Shown here: one piece after another, positions 56,390 to 64,000 of the stretch
Layout: each line of letters starts with the position of its first letter
How positions within the stretch are numbered: position 1 is the stretch's first letter
From: CAYWVR01 sp964461715
GTDB taxonomy: Bacteria; Planctomycetota; Phycisphaerae; FEN-1346
Length of the DNA stretch: 64,000 nt
Reading direction: 5' to 3'
NCBI GenBank assembly: GCA_964461715.1
Contig: CAYWVR010000003.1
Location: 1 to 64,000 of the forward strand
Translations under genes and position numbers: made by a program
Notes under the pieces: generated by a model
What the model was told of the DNA's origin: nothing
The model's database searches: none
Seen by the model: the letters and a program-made list of their open reading frames with translations, nothing else

Positions 56390-56857
56390 GTGCGCACCGC
56401 GATATTCGCCCTGGCGGCCGCCGTCGCCTGTGCGCTCGTGGGGGCATGCGCGGGCACCTTCGAGCGCGACCCGGCCGACGACGCCGACGCCCGGTGCTTC
56501 GACTGCCACGCTCGGTACCGCACCGAGACGGTCGCCGCGACGCACCGGAAGCACGGCCATGGCTGCGCAGCGTGCCACGGGGCCTCGGAAGCCCATGCGG
56601 CAGACCCGAAGGGCCACGCGGCGCCGGACGTGATGGTCCCGCGGACGGAGATCAACCTCTCGTGCATGAACCGCGGGCGCCACCCGCCCGACGCCCTCGC
56701 CCGCGAGGAGGGCCACCGCGCGATCTTCCCCGAGCCGGCCCACGCGACCAAGACGTGCACGGATTGCCACGGGAAGCATAGAATGAAGACGCGCTCGGTG
56801 CGATGGGACCGGGCGACGGGAGAGCAAATCCCAGCGCCCATGGGGAGCGGCGAGTAA
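56390..56857 (+). CDS. Small multihaem cytochrome c-like lipoprotein
   Basis: The 155-residue protein begins at GTG. It has a lipobox-type signal (V-G-A-C, Cys20) and three haem-binding CXXCH motifs: C36-H40, C59-H63 and C123-H127. A further C92...H98 region (CMNRGRH) looks like a decayed fourth site. His residues that could be distal ligands are frequent. It would sit at the membrane as a tri-haem electron carrier. Partners are not encoded nearby. Confidence 0.75.
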   Translation: MRTAIFALAAAVACALVGACAGTFERDPADDADARCFDCHARYRTETVAATHRKHGHGCAACHGASEAHAADPKGHAAPDVMVPRTEINLSCMNRGRHPPDALAREEGHRAIFPEPAHATKTCTDCHGKHRMKTRSVRWDRATGEQIPAPMGSGE

Positions 56858-56876
56858 GACGCCGCTCTTCTCCCGC

Positions 56877-56896
56877 TCCCCTCGTGGGAGAGGGGA
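56877..56896 (+). repeat. Short hairpin between haem and DUF lipoprotein genes
   Basis: Seven-base arms (56877-56883 and 56890-56896) with a 6-base loop. There is no T-run. It may be a weak attenuator or a transcript-end structure. Confidence 0.4.
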
Positions 56897-56916
56897 GATC
56901 GGAGAGGAGACGAGCT

Positions 56917-57423
56917 ATGCGAACGGCCGCGCTCATGCTCGGGGCCCTGGTGCTGGGCGCCGGATGTGCGGGGAAGGACACGGGCTCATCGCCTCTGGAA
57001 GCGCTCGTGGACCGTGCCGCCGGCGACGCCGGCGCCGCGGCGACCAACGTCGCGCTCGTCCCGCCCGCCAAGCTGCACGAGCGGATCGACGGCATGGCCC
57101 CGCGATACGCCGAGGCGGGGTATCGGCTCGGCGTCTACGCGACGCTGGCCCTCGGCGACGGCGGTTCGGTCGAGCTGGCGATCTACGACATGACGACGCC
57201 CCAGGGCGCCGCCGCCGTCTTCGAGCCCCCGCCGCCCGAGGCGTCGCGCGCGCTGCCGGGCGGCGTCCGCGCCTACGCGGGGCCGGAGGTCGTCGAGTTT
57301 GCCGCCGGGCGGTACTACGTCCAGCTCCGGGCGCGCCGGGACCCGGCGGGGCGGCCGACCGAGCCGATGATCGCCATGGCCGAGGCCGTCGCCCGGGCGA
57401 TCCACGAGGAGGAAGCCCCGTGA
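56917..57423 (+). CDS. Small lipoprotein, DUF6599-like
   Basis: The 168-residue product has a lipobox-type signal (LGAGC, Cys17) followed by a compact alpha/beta domain: RIDGMAPRYAEAGYRLGVYATLALG, LAIYDMTTPQGAAAVFEP and FAAGRYYVQLRAR. The pattern suggests a DUF6599-like domain, known only as a hypothetical envelope protein family. A good ribosome site (GGAGAGGAGA) precedes the ATG. The GTGA overlap couples it to a 29-codon peptide downstream. Confidence 0.65.
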   Translation: MRTAALMLGALVLGAGCAGKDTGSSPLEALVDRAAGDAGAAATNVALVPPAKLHERIDGMAPRYAEAGYRLGVYATLALGDGGSVELAIYDMTTPQGAAAVFEPPPPEASRALPGGVRAYAGPEVVEFAAGRYYVQLRARRDPAGRPTEPMIAMAEAVARAIHEEEAP

Positions 57424-57509
57424 CGGAGACCCTTGCAGCCGCGGCCCTGGCCCTTGGGACGGCCGTGTGCGCGTGGGCGGGCGACGTGGGATATCCTTTC
57501 TACGAATGA
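57420..57509 (+). CDS. 29-residue hydrophobic peptide, translationally coupled
   Basis: From GTG at 57420 the frame encodes MTETLAAAALALGTAVCAWA, then GDVGYPFYE. The GTG overlaps the previous stop (GTGA), with a GAGGAGG ribosome site 7 bases upstream, and its own stop overlaps the next ATG (ATGA). The next gene has no ribosome site of its own. The product is one short hydrophobic segment with a polar tail. It may be a leader that couples translation or a small membrane peptide. Confidence 0.45.
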   Translation: MTETLAAAALALGTAVCAWAGDVGYPFYE

Positions 57510-57997
57510 ACGGTCCGACGAATATAGATCACGGACGGTTGCCCGGGTTCGGCGTGGGCCCGCGCATCCTCTTCTGGACCGGCGCCTGGGCCGCCGCCAT
57601 GGCCCTCGCGCACGTGGTGTGGCACCCGGCGGCGGAGGTGGGGGGCGACCTGGAGCAGGTGCTGCGGTGGATCGGGGCGGGGCTGATCCTCGTCGGTCTC
57701 GTGCTTTGGGGCGTCGCGTACGCGGCCCTGGTGCGCGGGTGGCGGCGGGGGGAGCTGGTGACGACGGGGTTCTACGCCCGCGCGCGGCACCCGCTCTACG
57801 CGGTGTGGATCTTCCTGATCGTGCCGGGGGTCGTGCTGGTGATCGGCTCGTGGCCCGTGATGACGGTGCCGGTGGCGATGTGGATGGCCGCCCGCCGCGC
57901 CATCCAGCGCGAGGAAGCCCGGCTCGTCGCCGAGTTCGGCGACGATTACGCCCGCTACGTCGCCCGCACCTGGCCGCTGTTTCCGAGGCCCTGGTGA
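57506..57997 (+). CDS. ICMT/PEMT-family membrane methyltransferase
   Basis: The 163-residue protein has four hydrophobic helices and the signature of isoprenylcysteine carboxyl methyltransferase-like proteins: TTGFYARARHPLYAVW in the second half, then the E-E-x-x-L-x-x-E-F-G-x-x-Y-x-x-Y motif (EEARLVAEFGDDYARY) near the C-terminus. It probably uses SAM to methylate a lipid or protein end group; the substrate is unknown. It lacks a ribosome site and depends on the overlapping 29-codon frame. It converges on galE. Confidence 0.85.
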   Translation: MNGPTNIDHGRLPGFGVGPRILFWTGAWAAAMALAHVVWHPAAEVGGDLEQVLRWIGAGLILVGLVLWGVAYAALVRGWRRGELVTTGFYARARHPLYAVWIFLIVPGVVLVIGSWPVMTVPVAMWMAARRAIQREEARLVAEFGDDYARYVARTWPLFPRPW

Positions 57998-58004
57998 GAA
58001 TCCG

Positions 58005-58985
58005 TCAGTCCCCGTAACCCTCCGGATGGCTCTCGTGCCATCGCCAGGCGGTCTCGAGGATGGTCTCGAGGTCGGGGTAGTGCGGCTGCCAGCCGAGGGC
58101 GCGGGTGATCTTCTCGCTGGAGGCGATAAGCTCGGGCGGGTCGCCGGGACGGCGGGGGGCCTCGGTCGCCTCGATGGGGCGGCCGGTGACACGGCGCGCG
58201 GCATCAATCACCTCGCGGACGGAGTAGCCCGCGCCGTTGCCGAGATTAAAGCGCAGGCCCTTGCCCGGCTCGATGGCCTCCATTGCCAGGATGTGGGCCC
58301 GCGCGAGGTCGTCCACGTGGATATAGTCTCGGACGCACGTCCCGTCGCGCGTCGGATAGTCCGTGCCGAAGATGGCGATCCGCTCACGCTGCCCGAGGGC
58401 CACCTGGAGTACGAGCGGCACGAGGTGCGTCTCCGGGTCGTGGTCCTCGCCGATCGAGGCGTCCGGCGCGGCGCCGGCGGCGTTGAAGTACCGGAGGGCA
58501 CACCACCCGAAATCGTACGCCCCGGCGTAATAGTGCAGGGCGTGCTCGAAGTCGAGCTTCGTCTGCCCGTAGGCGTTGATGGGCGACTGCGGATGGTCCT
58601 CCGGGATGGGGACCTCCTCGGGCGTCCCGTAGGTGGCGGCGGTGGAGGAGAAGACGAGGCGCGGGACGCCGGCGGCGCGCATGGCCCTCGCCAGCCTCAG
58701 GCTCGCGACCACGTTGTTGAAGTAGTACTTCTCCGGGTCTTCCATGCTTTCGCCGACGTAGCAGTGGGCCGCGAAGTGCATGACGCAGTCGAACCCGCCC
58801 GCCAGACCCTCCGCGAGGCGCCGCTCGTCCATCAGATCGCCCTCGAACCGCATCGGCTCGGGCACGGCCGCGGCGTGGCCCTCCGAGAGGTTGTCGTAGA
58901 CGCGGACCGTGTGCCCCGCCTCCCCGAGGAGCCGCACGACGTGGCTCCCGATGTATCCGGCGCCGCCGGTGACGAAGACGTTCAT
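58005..58985 (-). CDS. galE: UDP-glucose 4-epimerase
   Basis: GalE interconverts UDP-glucose and UDP-galactose. The 326-residue SDR protein has the NAD motif GGAGYIG (7-13), Ser in SSTAATYG (about 113-120), and the catalytic pair Tyr139/Lys143 (YGQTK). The Gal-specific tail with FNLGNGAGYSVREVI is present. It overlaps the upstream decarboxylase-like gene by four bases (ATGA), giving a sugar-nucleotide operon. Confidence 0.96.
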   Translation of the reverse strand: MNVFVTGGAGYIGSHVVRLLGEAGHTVRVYDNLSEGHAAAVPEPMRFEGDLMDERRLAEGLAGGFDCVMHFAAHCYVGESMEDPEKYYFNNVVASLRLARAMRAAGVPRLVFSSTAATYGTPEEVPIPEDHPQSPINAYGQTKLDFEHALHYYAGAYDFGWCALRYFNAAGAAPDASIGEDHDPETHLVPLVLQVALGQRERIAIFGTDYPTRDGTCVRDYIHVDDLARAHILAMEAIEPGKGLRFNLGNGAGYSVREVIDAARRVTGRPIEATEAPRRPGDPPELIASSEKITRALGWQPHYPDLETILETAWRWHESHPEGYGD

Positions 58986-59920
58986 GTCCGCTCCTTGAAG
59001 TATCGGATCGTTCGAGCGAGTCCCTCGGCCCGGGAGACCTCGGGACGCCACGCGAGCAGATCATGGGCCAGGGCGACGTCGGGCCGCCGCCGCGTCGGGT
59101 CGCCCGGCACATGATCGGTGTGGACGATCTCGCTCGTCGAGCCCGCCAGCTCGCGGACCTCCTCGGCAAGCTGGAGCACCGAGACCTCCTCGGGGTTCCC
59201 GAGGTTGACGGGGCGGGCGTCGGCCTCCGGGCCCGCGCGGGCCAGGCGCACGAGGGCCTCGACCATGTCGCTCGCGTAGCAGAGGCTGCGGGTCTGGCGG
59301 CCGGCGCCGTGGACCGGGAGGGGCTCCCCCGCGAGGGCCCGCGTGATGAACTGCGGGACGACGCGCCCGTCGTCGGCGCGCATGCGCGGGCCGTAGGTAT
59401 TGAAGATCCGGGCAATCCGCCCCCGTGTCCCGCGCTCGCGCACGTACCCGGCGACGAGCGCCTCGGCGAAGCGTTTGGCCTCGGCGTAGGCGGCACGGGG
59501 GGCGACGGGGTCGACGCGGCCGGGGTACGATTCGACCTGGGGATGGACCTCGGGGTCGCCGTAGACCTCGCTGGAGGAGGCGAGGACGAAGACGGCGCCG
59601 TCGGCCGCCGCCCGGTCCAGCGCCCGCCGCGTCCCCTCCGAGCCCGCCCGGAGCGTGGCGATCGGGTGGGCCGCGTGGTGGGCCACGGTGGCGGGCGAGG
59701 CGAGATGGGCGACGACGTCGAAAGGCCCCTCCACCGGGAGCGCGTCGGCGACGTCGGCCTCGACGAGGGTGAAGGCGTCCCGGTCGAGGTACGGGGCGAC
59801 GTTCGCGCGGGCGCCGGTCGAGAAGTTATCGACGCCGACGACCTCGTCGCCGCCGGCGAGGAGCCGGTCGACAAGGTGGGCGCCGAGGAACCCCGCCCCG
59901 CCCGTCACGAGCCACCGCAT
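58982..59920 (-). CDS. UDP-glucuronate decarboxylase-like epimerase
   Basis: The 312-residue extended SDR has GGAGFLG (7-13), the segment VVAHLASPATVAHHAAHPIATL and ASSSEVYGDPEVHPQVESY, which match UDP-xylose synthases (UXS), and the catalytic Tyr145/Lys149 (YAEAKR; the usual UXS form is YDEGKR). It would convert UDP-glucuronate to UDP-xylose. A related NAD epimerase role is possible. It is the first gene of the operon with galE. Confidence 0.85.
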   Translation of the reverse strand: MRWLVTGGAGFLGAHLVDRLLAGGDEVVGVDNFSTGARANVAPYLDRDAFTLVEADVADALPVEGPFDVVAHLASPATVAHHAAHPIATLRAGSEGTRRALDRAAADGAVFVLASSSEVYGDPEVHPQVESYPGRVDPVAPRAAYAEAKRFAEALVAGYVRERGTRGRIARIFNTYGPRMRADDGRVVPQFITRALAGEPLPVHGAGRQTRSLCYASDMVEALVRLARAGPEADARPVNLGNPEEVSVLQLAEEVRELAGSTSEIVHTDHVPGDPTRRRPDVALAHDLLAWRPEVSRAEGLARTIRYFKERT

Positions 59921-59963
59921 GAGCGTCTCTCCGCTGGGGGGCCGGCGGCGGCCGGCCTCCGGG

Positions 59964-60509
59964 TCACTTGACGATCTCGAGGAGCCGCTGGAAGGTCTCG
60001 CCCTCGGCGACGCGCATCATCTCGAAAAGGGCCGTCTCGACACTCGTGACGCCTCCGCCCGCGTCGCGGATCGTCTCCAGGGCCCGGCGCCGGTTCGCCT
60101 CGGCGCGGCTGGAGACGGCGTCGGCGACGACGTGGACGCCGTGGCCGGAGGCGAGGAGGTCGAGGGCAGTCTGGTAGATGCAGATATGCGTCTCAATTCC
60201 CGCCAGCAGCACGTCCCGCCGCCGCACCGCCCGCAGCCGCGCGAGGAACGCCGGCTCGCCCAGGCACGAGAAGGCCCGTTTCGCCACCGGCGGCTCCTCC
60301 AGCAGCCCCGCCAGCTCCGGCACGGTCGGCCCGAGGCCGTCGGGGTTCTGCTCGGTGGCGAGCACGGGCAGGCCCAGGACACGGCAGCCTCGGATGAGGC
60401 GGGAGGCGGCGTCGATGACGGCGTCCGAATCGTGGACGAGGCGGGCCAGCTTGCCCTGCACGTCGACCACCACCAGGACGGTCCCGTCGGCGGTGAGCAT
60501 GGCGGTCAC
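59964..60509 (-). CDS. Isochorismatase-family cysteine hydrolase
   Basis: The 181-residue hydrolase has the triad Asp16 (VVDVQ), Lys77 (VAKRAFSC) and Cys110 (GIETHICIYQTA), with the family cis-peptide context. Substrates in this family include isochorismate, nicotinamide and other amides; nothing here decides. Its start overlaps the stop of the sigma-54 activator gene (ATGA), which is unusual company. It may be merely co-transcribed. Confidence 0.9.
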   Translation of the reverse strand: MTAMLTADGTVLVVVDVQGKLARLVHDSDAVIDAASRLIRGCRVLGLPVLATEQNPDGLGPTVPELAGLLEEPPVAKRAFSCLGEPAFLARLRAVRRRDVLLAGIETHICIYQTALDLLASGHGVHVVADAVSSRAEANRRRALETIRDAGGGVTSVETALFEMMRVAEGETFQRLLEIVK

Positions 60510-61942
60510 TCCTGGCCGGGGACCTGGAGGTCGAACTTTTGGACGCGGTAGCGGAGTTGGTCGCGCGAGAGGCCCAGCAGCCGGGCCGCCCGGGTCTGGT
60601 TCCCGCCGGCCTTGGCAAGGGCGCGGGCCACGAGGTCGCGCTCCAGGGCCGTCAGGTCGAGCCCCTGGTCGCCGAGAAGGCGTGCGGCGGGATCCTCGGG
60701 CGCGGCGGGGGTTTCGCTTTCGGGGGCAGGCGCGGTCTCGCGCTTCAGCTCGCCCGGCAGATCGGCCAGCGTCAACGCCTCGCCGCCCGCCAGCAGCATG
60801 GCCCGCTCCACGAGGTTCTTCAGCTCCCGGACGTTACCCGGCCAATGGTAGCTCTGCATGACCTCGAGGGCATCCGGGTCGATGCCGGCCACGTCCTTGC
60901 GGAACTCGCGATTGAACTCCTCGATGAAGTGGCGCACCAGGAGCGGGATGTCGCCGGTCCGCTCGCGAAGCGGCGGGAGGGTGATGGGAAAGATGTTGAG
61001 GCGGTAGAAGAGGTCCTCGCGGAAGATGCCGCGGGCCACCTGCATCCGGAGGTTCTGGTTCGTCGCCGCCACGATACGGATGTCCACGCGGATGTCCACC
61101 GTTCCGCCGACGCGGCGGAAGGCCTTTTCCTCCAGGAACCGCAGGAGCTTGGCCTGGAGGGGGGCAGGCATGTCGCCGATCTCGTCGAGGAAGAGGGTCC
61201 CCCCGTCGGCCAGCTCCACCAGGCCCTGCTTCAGCTTCCGCGCATCGGTGAAGGCTCCCTTTTCGTGACCGAAGAGCTCGCTCTCCAGCAGGGCTTCCGG
61301 CAGGGCCGTGCAGGTGATGTTCATGAAGGGCCGCTCGGAGCGCGGGCTGTTGTAGTGGAGGACCTTGGCCGCCAAGTCCTTGCCTGTGCCACTCTCGCCC
61401 TCCAGGAGGATCGTCCGGGCCTCGCTCTCGGCCAGGGAGCGGAGCAGGTTGACGATCTCGGCCATCTGGGGGCTGCGGGCGACGATCTGGTCGAAGCCGA
61501 ACTCCTTCTGCTGGCGGACGTGGAGGGCCCGGACCTCCGAGCGGAGCCGGTGGGCCTCCAGGGCCTTGTCCACGACGACCATCATCTCGTCCAGGCTGAA
61601 CGGCTTGGAGACGTAGTCGTAGGCCCCGCTGCGGATGGCCTGGATCGCCAGGTCGACGTTCGTGAAGGCGGTCATCATGACGGCGGGGACCTCGGGCCAG
61701 TCGCGGCGGATTTGGGCAAGGAGCTCGAGGCCGTCGGCGTCCGGCAGGCGATAGTCGAGGAGCACCAGGTTCACGCCCCCCGCCTCGAGGGCCTCCAGGC
61801 CCTCCTCGGCCGTCTTGGCCGGACGGGCCGCGTACCCCTGCTGCGCCAGGCGCGCCGCCAGGGCCGACCGGACCGACGCCTCGTCTTCGATGATGAGCAC
61901 GGACGGTTTCAAGGCGGCACGGGCCCTCGCCTGCGGGTGCAT
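60506..61942 (-). CDS. NtrC-family sigma-54 response regulator
   Basis: The 478-residue protein has a receiver domain (phospho-acceptor Asp63 in LLDYRLPDADG), an AAA+ domain with Walker A GESGTGKD, the sigma-54 contact loop GAFTDA (most members have GAFTGA), Walker B LFLDEIGDM, and a Fis-type helix-turn-helix at the end (NQTRAARLLGLSRDQLRYRV). No adjacent histidine kinase is visible. It is a candidate activator of the sigma-54 promoter before fliO, but other targets are possible. Confidence 0.96.
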   Translation of the reverse strand: MHPQARARAALKPSVLIIEDEASVRSALAARLAQQGYAARPAKTAEEGLEALEAGGVNLVLLDYRLPDADGLELLAQIRRDWPEVPAVMMTAFTNVDLAIQAIRSGAYDYVSKPFSLDEMMVVVDKALEAHRLRSEVRALHVRQQKEFGFDQIVARSPQMAEIVNLLRSLAESEARTILLEGESGTGKDLAAKVLHYNSPRSERPFMNITCTALPEALLESELFGHEKGAFTDARKLKQGLVELADGGTLFLDEIGDMPAPLQAKLLRFLEEKAFRRVGGTVDIRVDIRIVAATNQNLRMQVARGIFREDLFYRLNIFPITLPPLRERTGDIPLLVRHFIEEFNREFRKDVAGIDPDALEVMQSYHWPGNVRELKNLVERAMLLAGGEALTLADLPGELKRETAPAPESETPAAPEDPAARLLGDQGLDLTALERDLVARALAKAGGNQTRAARLLGLSRDQLRYRVQKFDLQVPGQE

Positions 61943-62044
61943 GCGGCGGTGGAAGTGTAGCAGTGCCTCGACAGAGGTTCAAGGTTCCGGGTTCAAGGGG
62001 AGAGCGGCCCGCGGCCCCGCCGGGGGCCCGTTCATGGAAAAAGG

Positions 62045-62073
62045 TTGACCCGCCGCGCGGCGCCACCTATACC
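62045..62073 (+). promoter_or_regulatory. Sigma-70-type promoter before the manC-like gene
   Basis: TTGACC (62045-62050), 17 bases and TATACC (62068-62073) lie 40 bases before the guanylyltransferase start codon. Confidence 0.6.
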
Positions 62074-62112
62074 GAAGGAGTTCCCGATCCCCCAGGCAAG
62101 GACGCACGCGCT

Positions 62113-63189
62113 ATGTGGGCCATCATCATGGCCGGAGGCGAAGGCACCCGCTTCTGGCCGATCAGCCGCCAGGACTGTCCCAAGCCCTTCCTCTCCATCC
62201 TCGGCGCCGAACCGCTGGTCGTCCAGACGCTGGCGCGACTGAAGGGCCTTGTCCCCCCCGAGCGGACCCTCGTCCTGATCAACCGGCGGCACCTGGACGT
62301 GGCGAAGCGGCTCCTGGCGGACATCCCCGACGAGAACATCATCGTCGAGCCGCGCATCCGGGACACGCTCCCGTGCGTGGGCCTGGCGGCCAAGATCATC
62401 GAGAAACGGGCCGGCGAGGAGACGATGATCGTCCTCCCCTCCGACCACATCATCCACCCGGCCGAATCGCTCCGGGAATGTCTGCGGCACGCGGACACGT
62501 GCGTCCAGGCGGACCCGGCCCCGCTCTACACCATCGGCATCCGGCCCACGTACCCCGCCACCGGCTACGGTTACATCCTCCGCGGGGCCGTGACCCAGGA
62601 GATCGACGAGCAGCCCGTGCACGAGGTAGTCAGCTTCCACGAGAAGCCGGCTTTGGCGGTGGCCGAGGCGTACTTCGACGCAGGAGACTACTTCTGGAAC
62701 TCCGGCATCTTCTTCTGGCGCACGGACGCCATCCTCGGGGCCATCGCCCGCCACCAGCCGGAGCTCGACGAAGGCCTCGATCAGCTCGCCGGCGACCTTG
62801 ACAGCGACCGCATGGATGCCGCCATGGCCAAGGTCTACCCCCGCCTGCCGCGCATCAGCGTCGATTACGGCATCCTCGAAAAGGCCGATCGGGTCCGCGT
62901 GACGGAGGGGCACTTCGCGTGGGACGACGTGGGCACGTGGCGGGTGCTCGGCAGCCACCTCCCGGCCGACGAGAGCGGCAACGTGGCCGAGGGGACAACC
63001 CTGTGCACGGACGGGAGCGGAAACATCCTGTACTCGACGGGCGACCACCTCGTCGCCGCCCTCGGCGTGCGGGACCTCATCATCGTCTCGACGCCCGAGG
63101 CCACCCTCGTCACCACCCGCGACCAGGCCGAACGCGTCCGCGAGCTCGTCGCGAAGCTGAAAGAGCAGCGGCGGGACAAGTATCTGTAG
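62113..63189 (+). CDS. manC: Mannose-1-phosphate guanylyltransferase
   Basis: The enzyme makes GDP-mannose for glycans. The 358-residue product has the nucleotidyltransferase motif MAGGEGTRFWPISRQDCPKPF near the start, the VLPSDHII segment, FHEKP and the active WNSGIFFW stretch, and a left-handed helix-like C-terminal part. It lacks the phosphomannose isomerase domain of bifunctional ManC. The ATG is preferred to upstream frame extension because of promoter position and motif spacing. Confidence 0.92.
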   Translation: MWAIIMAGGEGTRFWPISRQDCPKPFLSILGAEPLVVQTLARLKGLVPPERTLVLINRRHLDVAKRLLADIPDENIIVEPRIRDTLPCVGLAAKIIEKRAGEETMIVLPSDHIIHPAESLRECLRHADTCVQADPAPLYTIGIRPTYPATGYGYILRGAVTQEIDEQPVHEVVSFHEKPALAVAEAYFDAGDYFWNSGIFFWRTDAILGAIARHQPELDEGLDQLAGDLDSDRMDAAMAKVYPRLPRISVDYGILEKADRVRVTEGHFAWDDVGTWRVLGSHLPADESGNVAEGTTLCTDGSGNILYSTGDHLVAALGVRDLIIVSTPEATLVTTRDQAERVRELVAKLKEQRRDKYL

Positions 63190-63225
63190 GGGCCCCCTCT
63201 TCGCCCGCGACTTGCGTCTCTCCTC

Positions 63226-63708
63226 CTACCCCAGCTTCGCCTCGAGCGCCTTCGCCACCGCCGGCGGCACAAAGCGCGAGACGTCGCCGCCGAGCTTCGC
63301 GACCTCGCGCACCAGGCGCGAGCTGATGTACGCGACCCGCTCGTCGCTCATCACGAACACCGTCTCGACCCCCGCGATCGTCCGGTTTGTCAGGGCCAAC
63401 TGGTACTCGTAGTCGAAGTCCGTGTGCTGCCGCAGGCCCCGAAGGATCACCCCCGCCCCGTGACGCGCGACGAAGTCGACCGTCAACCCCTCGTACCCGT
63501 CCACCTCGACGCCCTCCAGGTCCCCGACAACGGCCCGCAGCAGGTTCTTGCGCTCCTCGATCGTAAACAGAGACGCCTTGCCGGGATTGACCGCGGCGGC
63601 GACGATCAGGCGATCGAACAGCGTCGCCCCGCGGCAGATCACGTCCAAGTGCCCCAGCGTGACCGGATCGAACACCCCGGGATAGACCGCGACGCGCGAC
63701 GTGGCCAT
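63226..63708 (-). CDS. coaD: Phosphopantetheine adenylyltransferase
   Basis: CoaD makes dephospho-CoA from 4'-phosphopantetheine and ATP. The 160-residue protein has the nucleotide-binding motif GVFDPVTLGHLDV (with T-x-G-H), Lys near NPGKAS, ILRGLR, and ISSRLVRE (ISSTxxR-type, with Arg in place of Thr). Length is normal. The ATG is chosen after the AGGAGGG ribosome site; the frame runs further upstream without homology. Confidence 0.96.
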   Translation of the reverse strand: MATSRVAVYPGVFDPVTLGHLDVICRGATLFDRLIVAAAVNPGKASLFTIEERKNLLRAVVGDLEGVEVDGYEGLTVDFVARHGAGVILRGLRQHTDFDYEYQLALTNRTIAGVETVFVMSDERVAYISSRLVREVAKLGGDVSRFVPPAVAKALEAKLG

Positions 63709-63778
63709 CGAACCCTCCTCCTGCCCCATGCGGGCCGATTCTACGCCCGGCCCCGGCGGCACGCAAACACCAAATGGC

Positions 63779-63807
63779 TTGACAGCCGGGGGGGCGGCTC
63801 GTATAGT
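63779..63807 (+). promoter_or_regulatory. Strong sigma-70-type promoter
   Basis: TTGACA (63779-63784), 17 bases, TATAGT (63802-63807). This is the closest consensus housekeeping promoter in the window. The lipoprotein gene starts 18 bases after the -10 box. Confidence 0.75.
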
Positions 63808-63824
63808 GCCGGGCCGGTGAACGC

Positions 63825-64000
63825 ATGAAACGCATCGTGCTGACGGCGGGCCTCGCGGCCTTGGCCGCCGGGTGTGCAGCCCAGACGCGCGGGTGGCAGG
63901 AAACCGAGTTGCCCACTCACGACTGGGGACGCGCCTACGAGGCCGCCAAAGGCGTCTTCGAGCAACGCTTCGAGATCGCGCGCTCCAGCTGGACGCGCGG
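63825..64000 (+). CDS. Lipoprotein, N-terminal part (runs off window)
   Basis: The first 58 codons encode a lipoprotein signal (lipobox LAAGC, Cys17) followed by a polar helix-prone segment with YEAAKGVFEQRFEIARSS. The remainder lies beyond the window. Identity unknown. Confidence 0.65.
   Translation, partial: MKRIVLTAGLAALAAGCAAQTRGWQETELPTHDWGRAYEAAKGVFEQRFEIARSSWTR

Overview
This 64 kb window is very GC-rich, has strong G/C third-position bias, and is packed with short intergenic gaps and 4-base start/stop overlaps (ATGA or GTGA). The gene content points to a free-living, flagellated Gram-negative member of the Planctomycetota or a close relative, perhaps Phycisphaerae-like: secreted sulfatases, a dockerin-like PEP-CTERM protein, large secreted sugar-active proteins, prepilin-like N-termini and a mix of lipoproteins. 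The taxonomic placement is inference. No rRNA, tRNA, CRISPR array, complete insertion sequence or prophage was seen.

Region 1 (1-13.2 kb) is a flagellar block on the plus strand. fliO-fliP-fliQ-fliR-flhB-flhA encode the export gate. A small membrane protein, the sigma-28 gene fliA, two small unknown proteins, two lipoproteins, a FlgM-like anti-sigma factor, flagellin, fliD and fliS follow. A sigma-54-type promoter lies before fliO and a near-consensus sigma-28 promoter lies before flagellin. Together they suggest the classic tiered cascade: sigma-54 plus an NtrC-type activator, then FliA, checked by FlgM, then filament genes. flhF and flhG are missing from their usual place between flhA and fliA.

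Region 2 (13.2-38.3 kb) is mixed metabolism and transport: a repeat-bearing spacer with a nucleotidyltransferase remnant, two sulfatases, a PEP-CTERM protein, a cupin, a pseudopilin, a zinc/manganese-type ABC transporter, DppB/DppC permeases coupled to a sugar kinase, a cysteine synthase, an M24-fold protein with two tandem MFS transporters, an ACT/UPF0210 pair, an aldo-keto reductase, an FAD oxidoreductase, a secreted glycosidase-like protein and a small gene broken by an amber codon.

Region 3 (38.4-57.4 kb) holds rarA/mgsA, trpB-trpA, trpE (unlinked to trpBA), and a 10 kb minus-strand run of four large secreted proteins (heparinase II/III-like, a beta-propeller-like protein, an alpha/beta-hydrolase-like protein and a DUF4091-type glycosidase-like protein). 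The run looks like an uncharacterised polysaccharide-handling locus. An RCK_C membrane protein and a small haem lipoprotein follow.

Region 4 (57.4-64 kb) holds a coupled lipoprotein / 29-codon peptide / ICMT-type methyltransferase trio, sugar-nucleotide genes (galE, a UDP-glucuronate decarboxylase, a mannose-1-phosphate guanylyltransferase), an isochorismatase-like hydrolase, an NtrC-family sigma-54 activator, coaD and a partial lipoprotein gene.

Non-coding structure includes a G-run repeat with three copies (1, 13.3 and 43.5 kb), a REP-like palindrome at 347-392, and a 33-base perfect palindrome that carries the stop codons of two converging genes.
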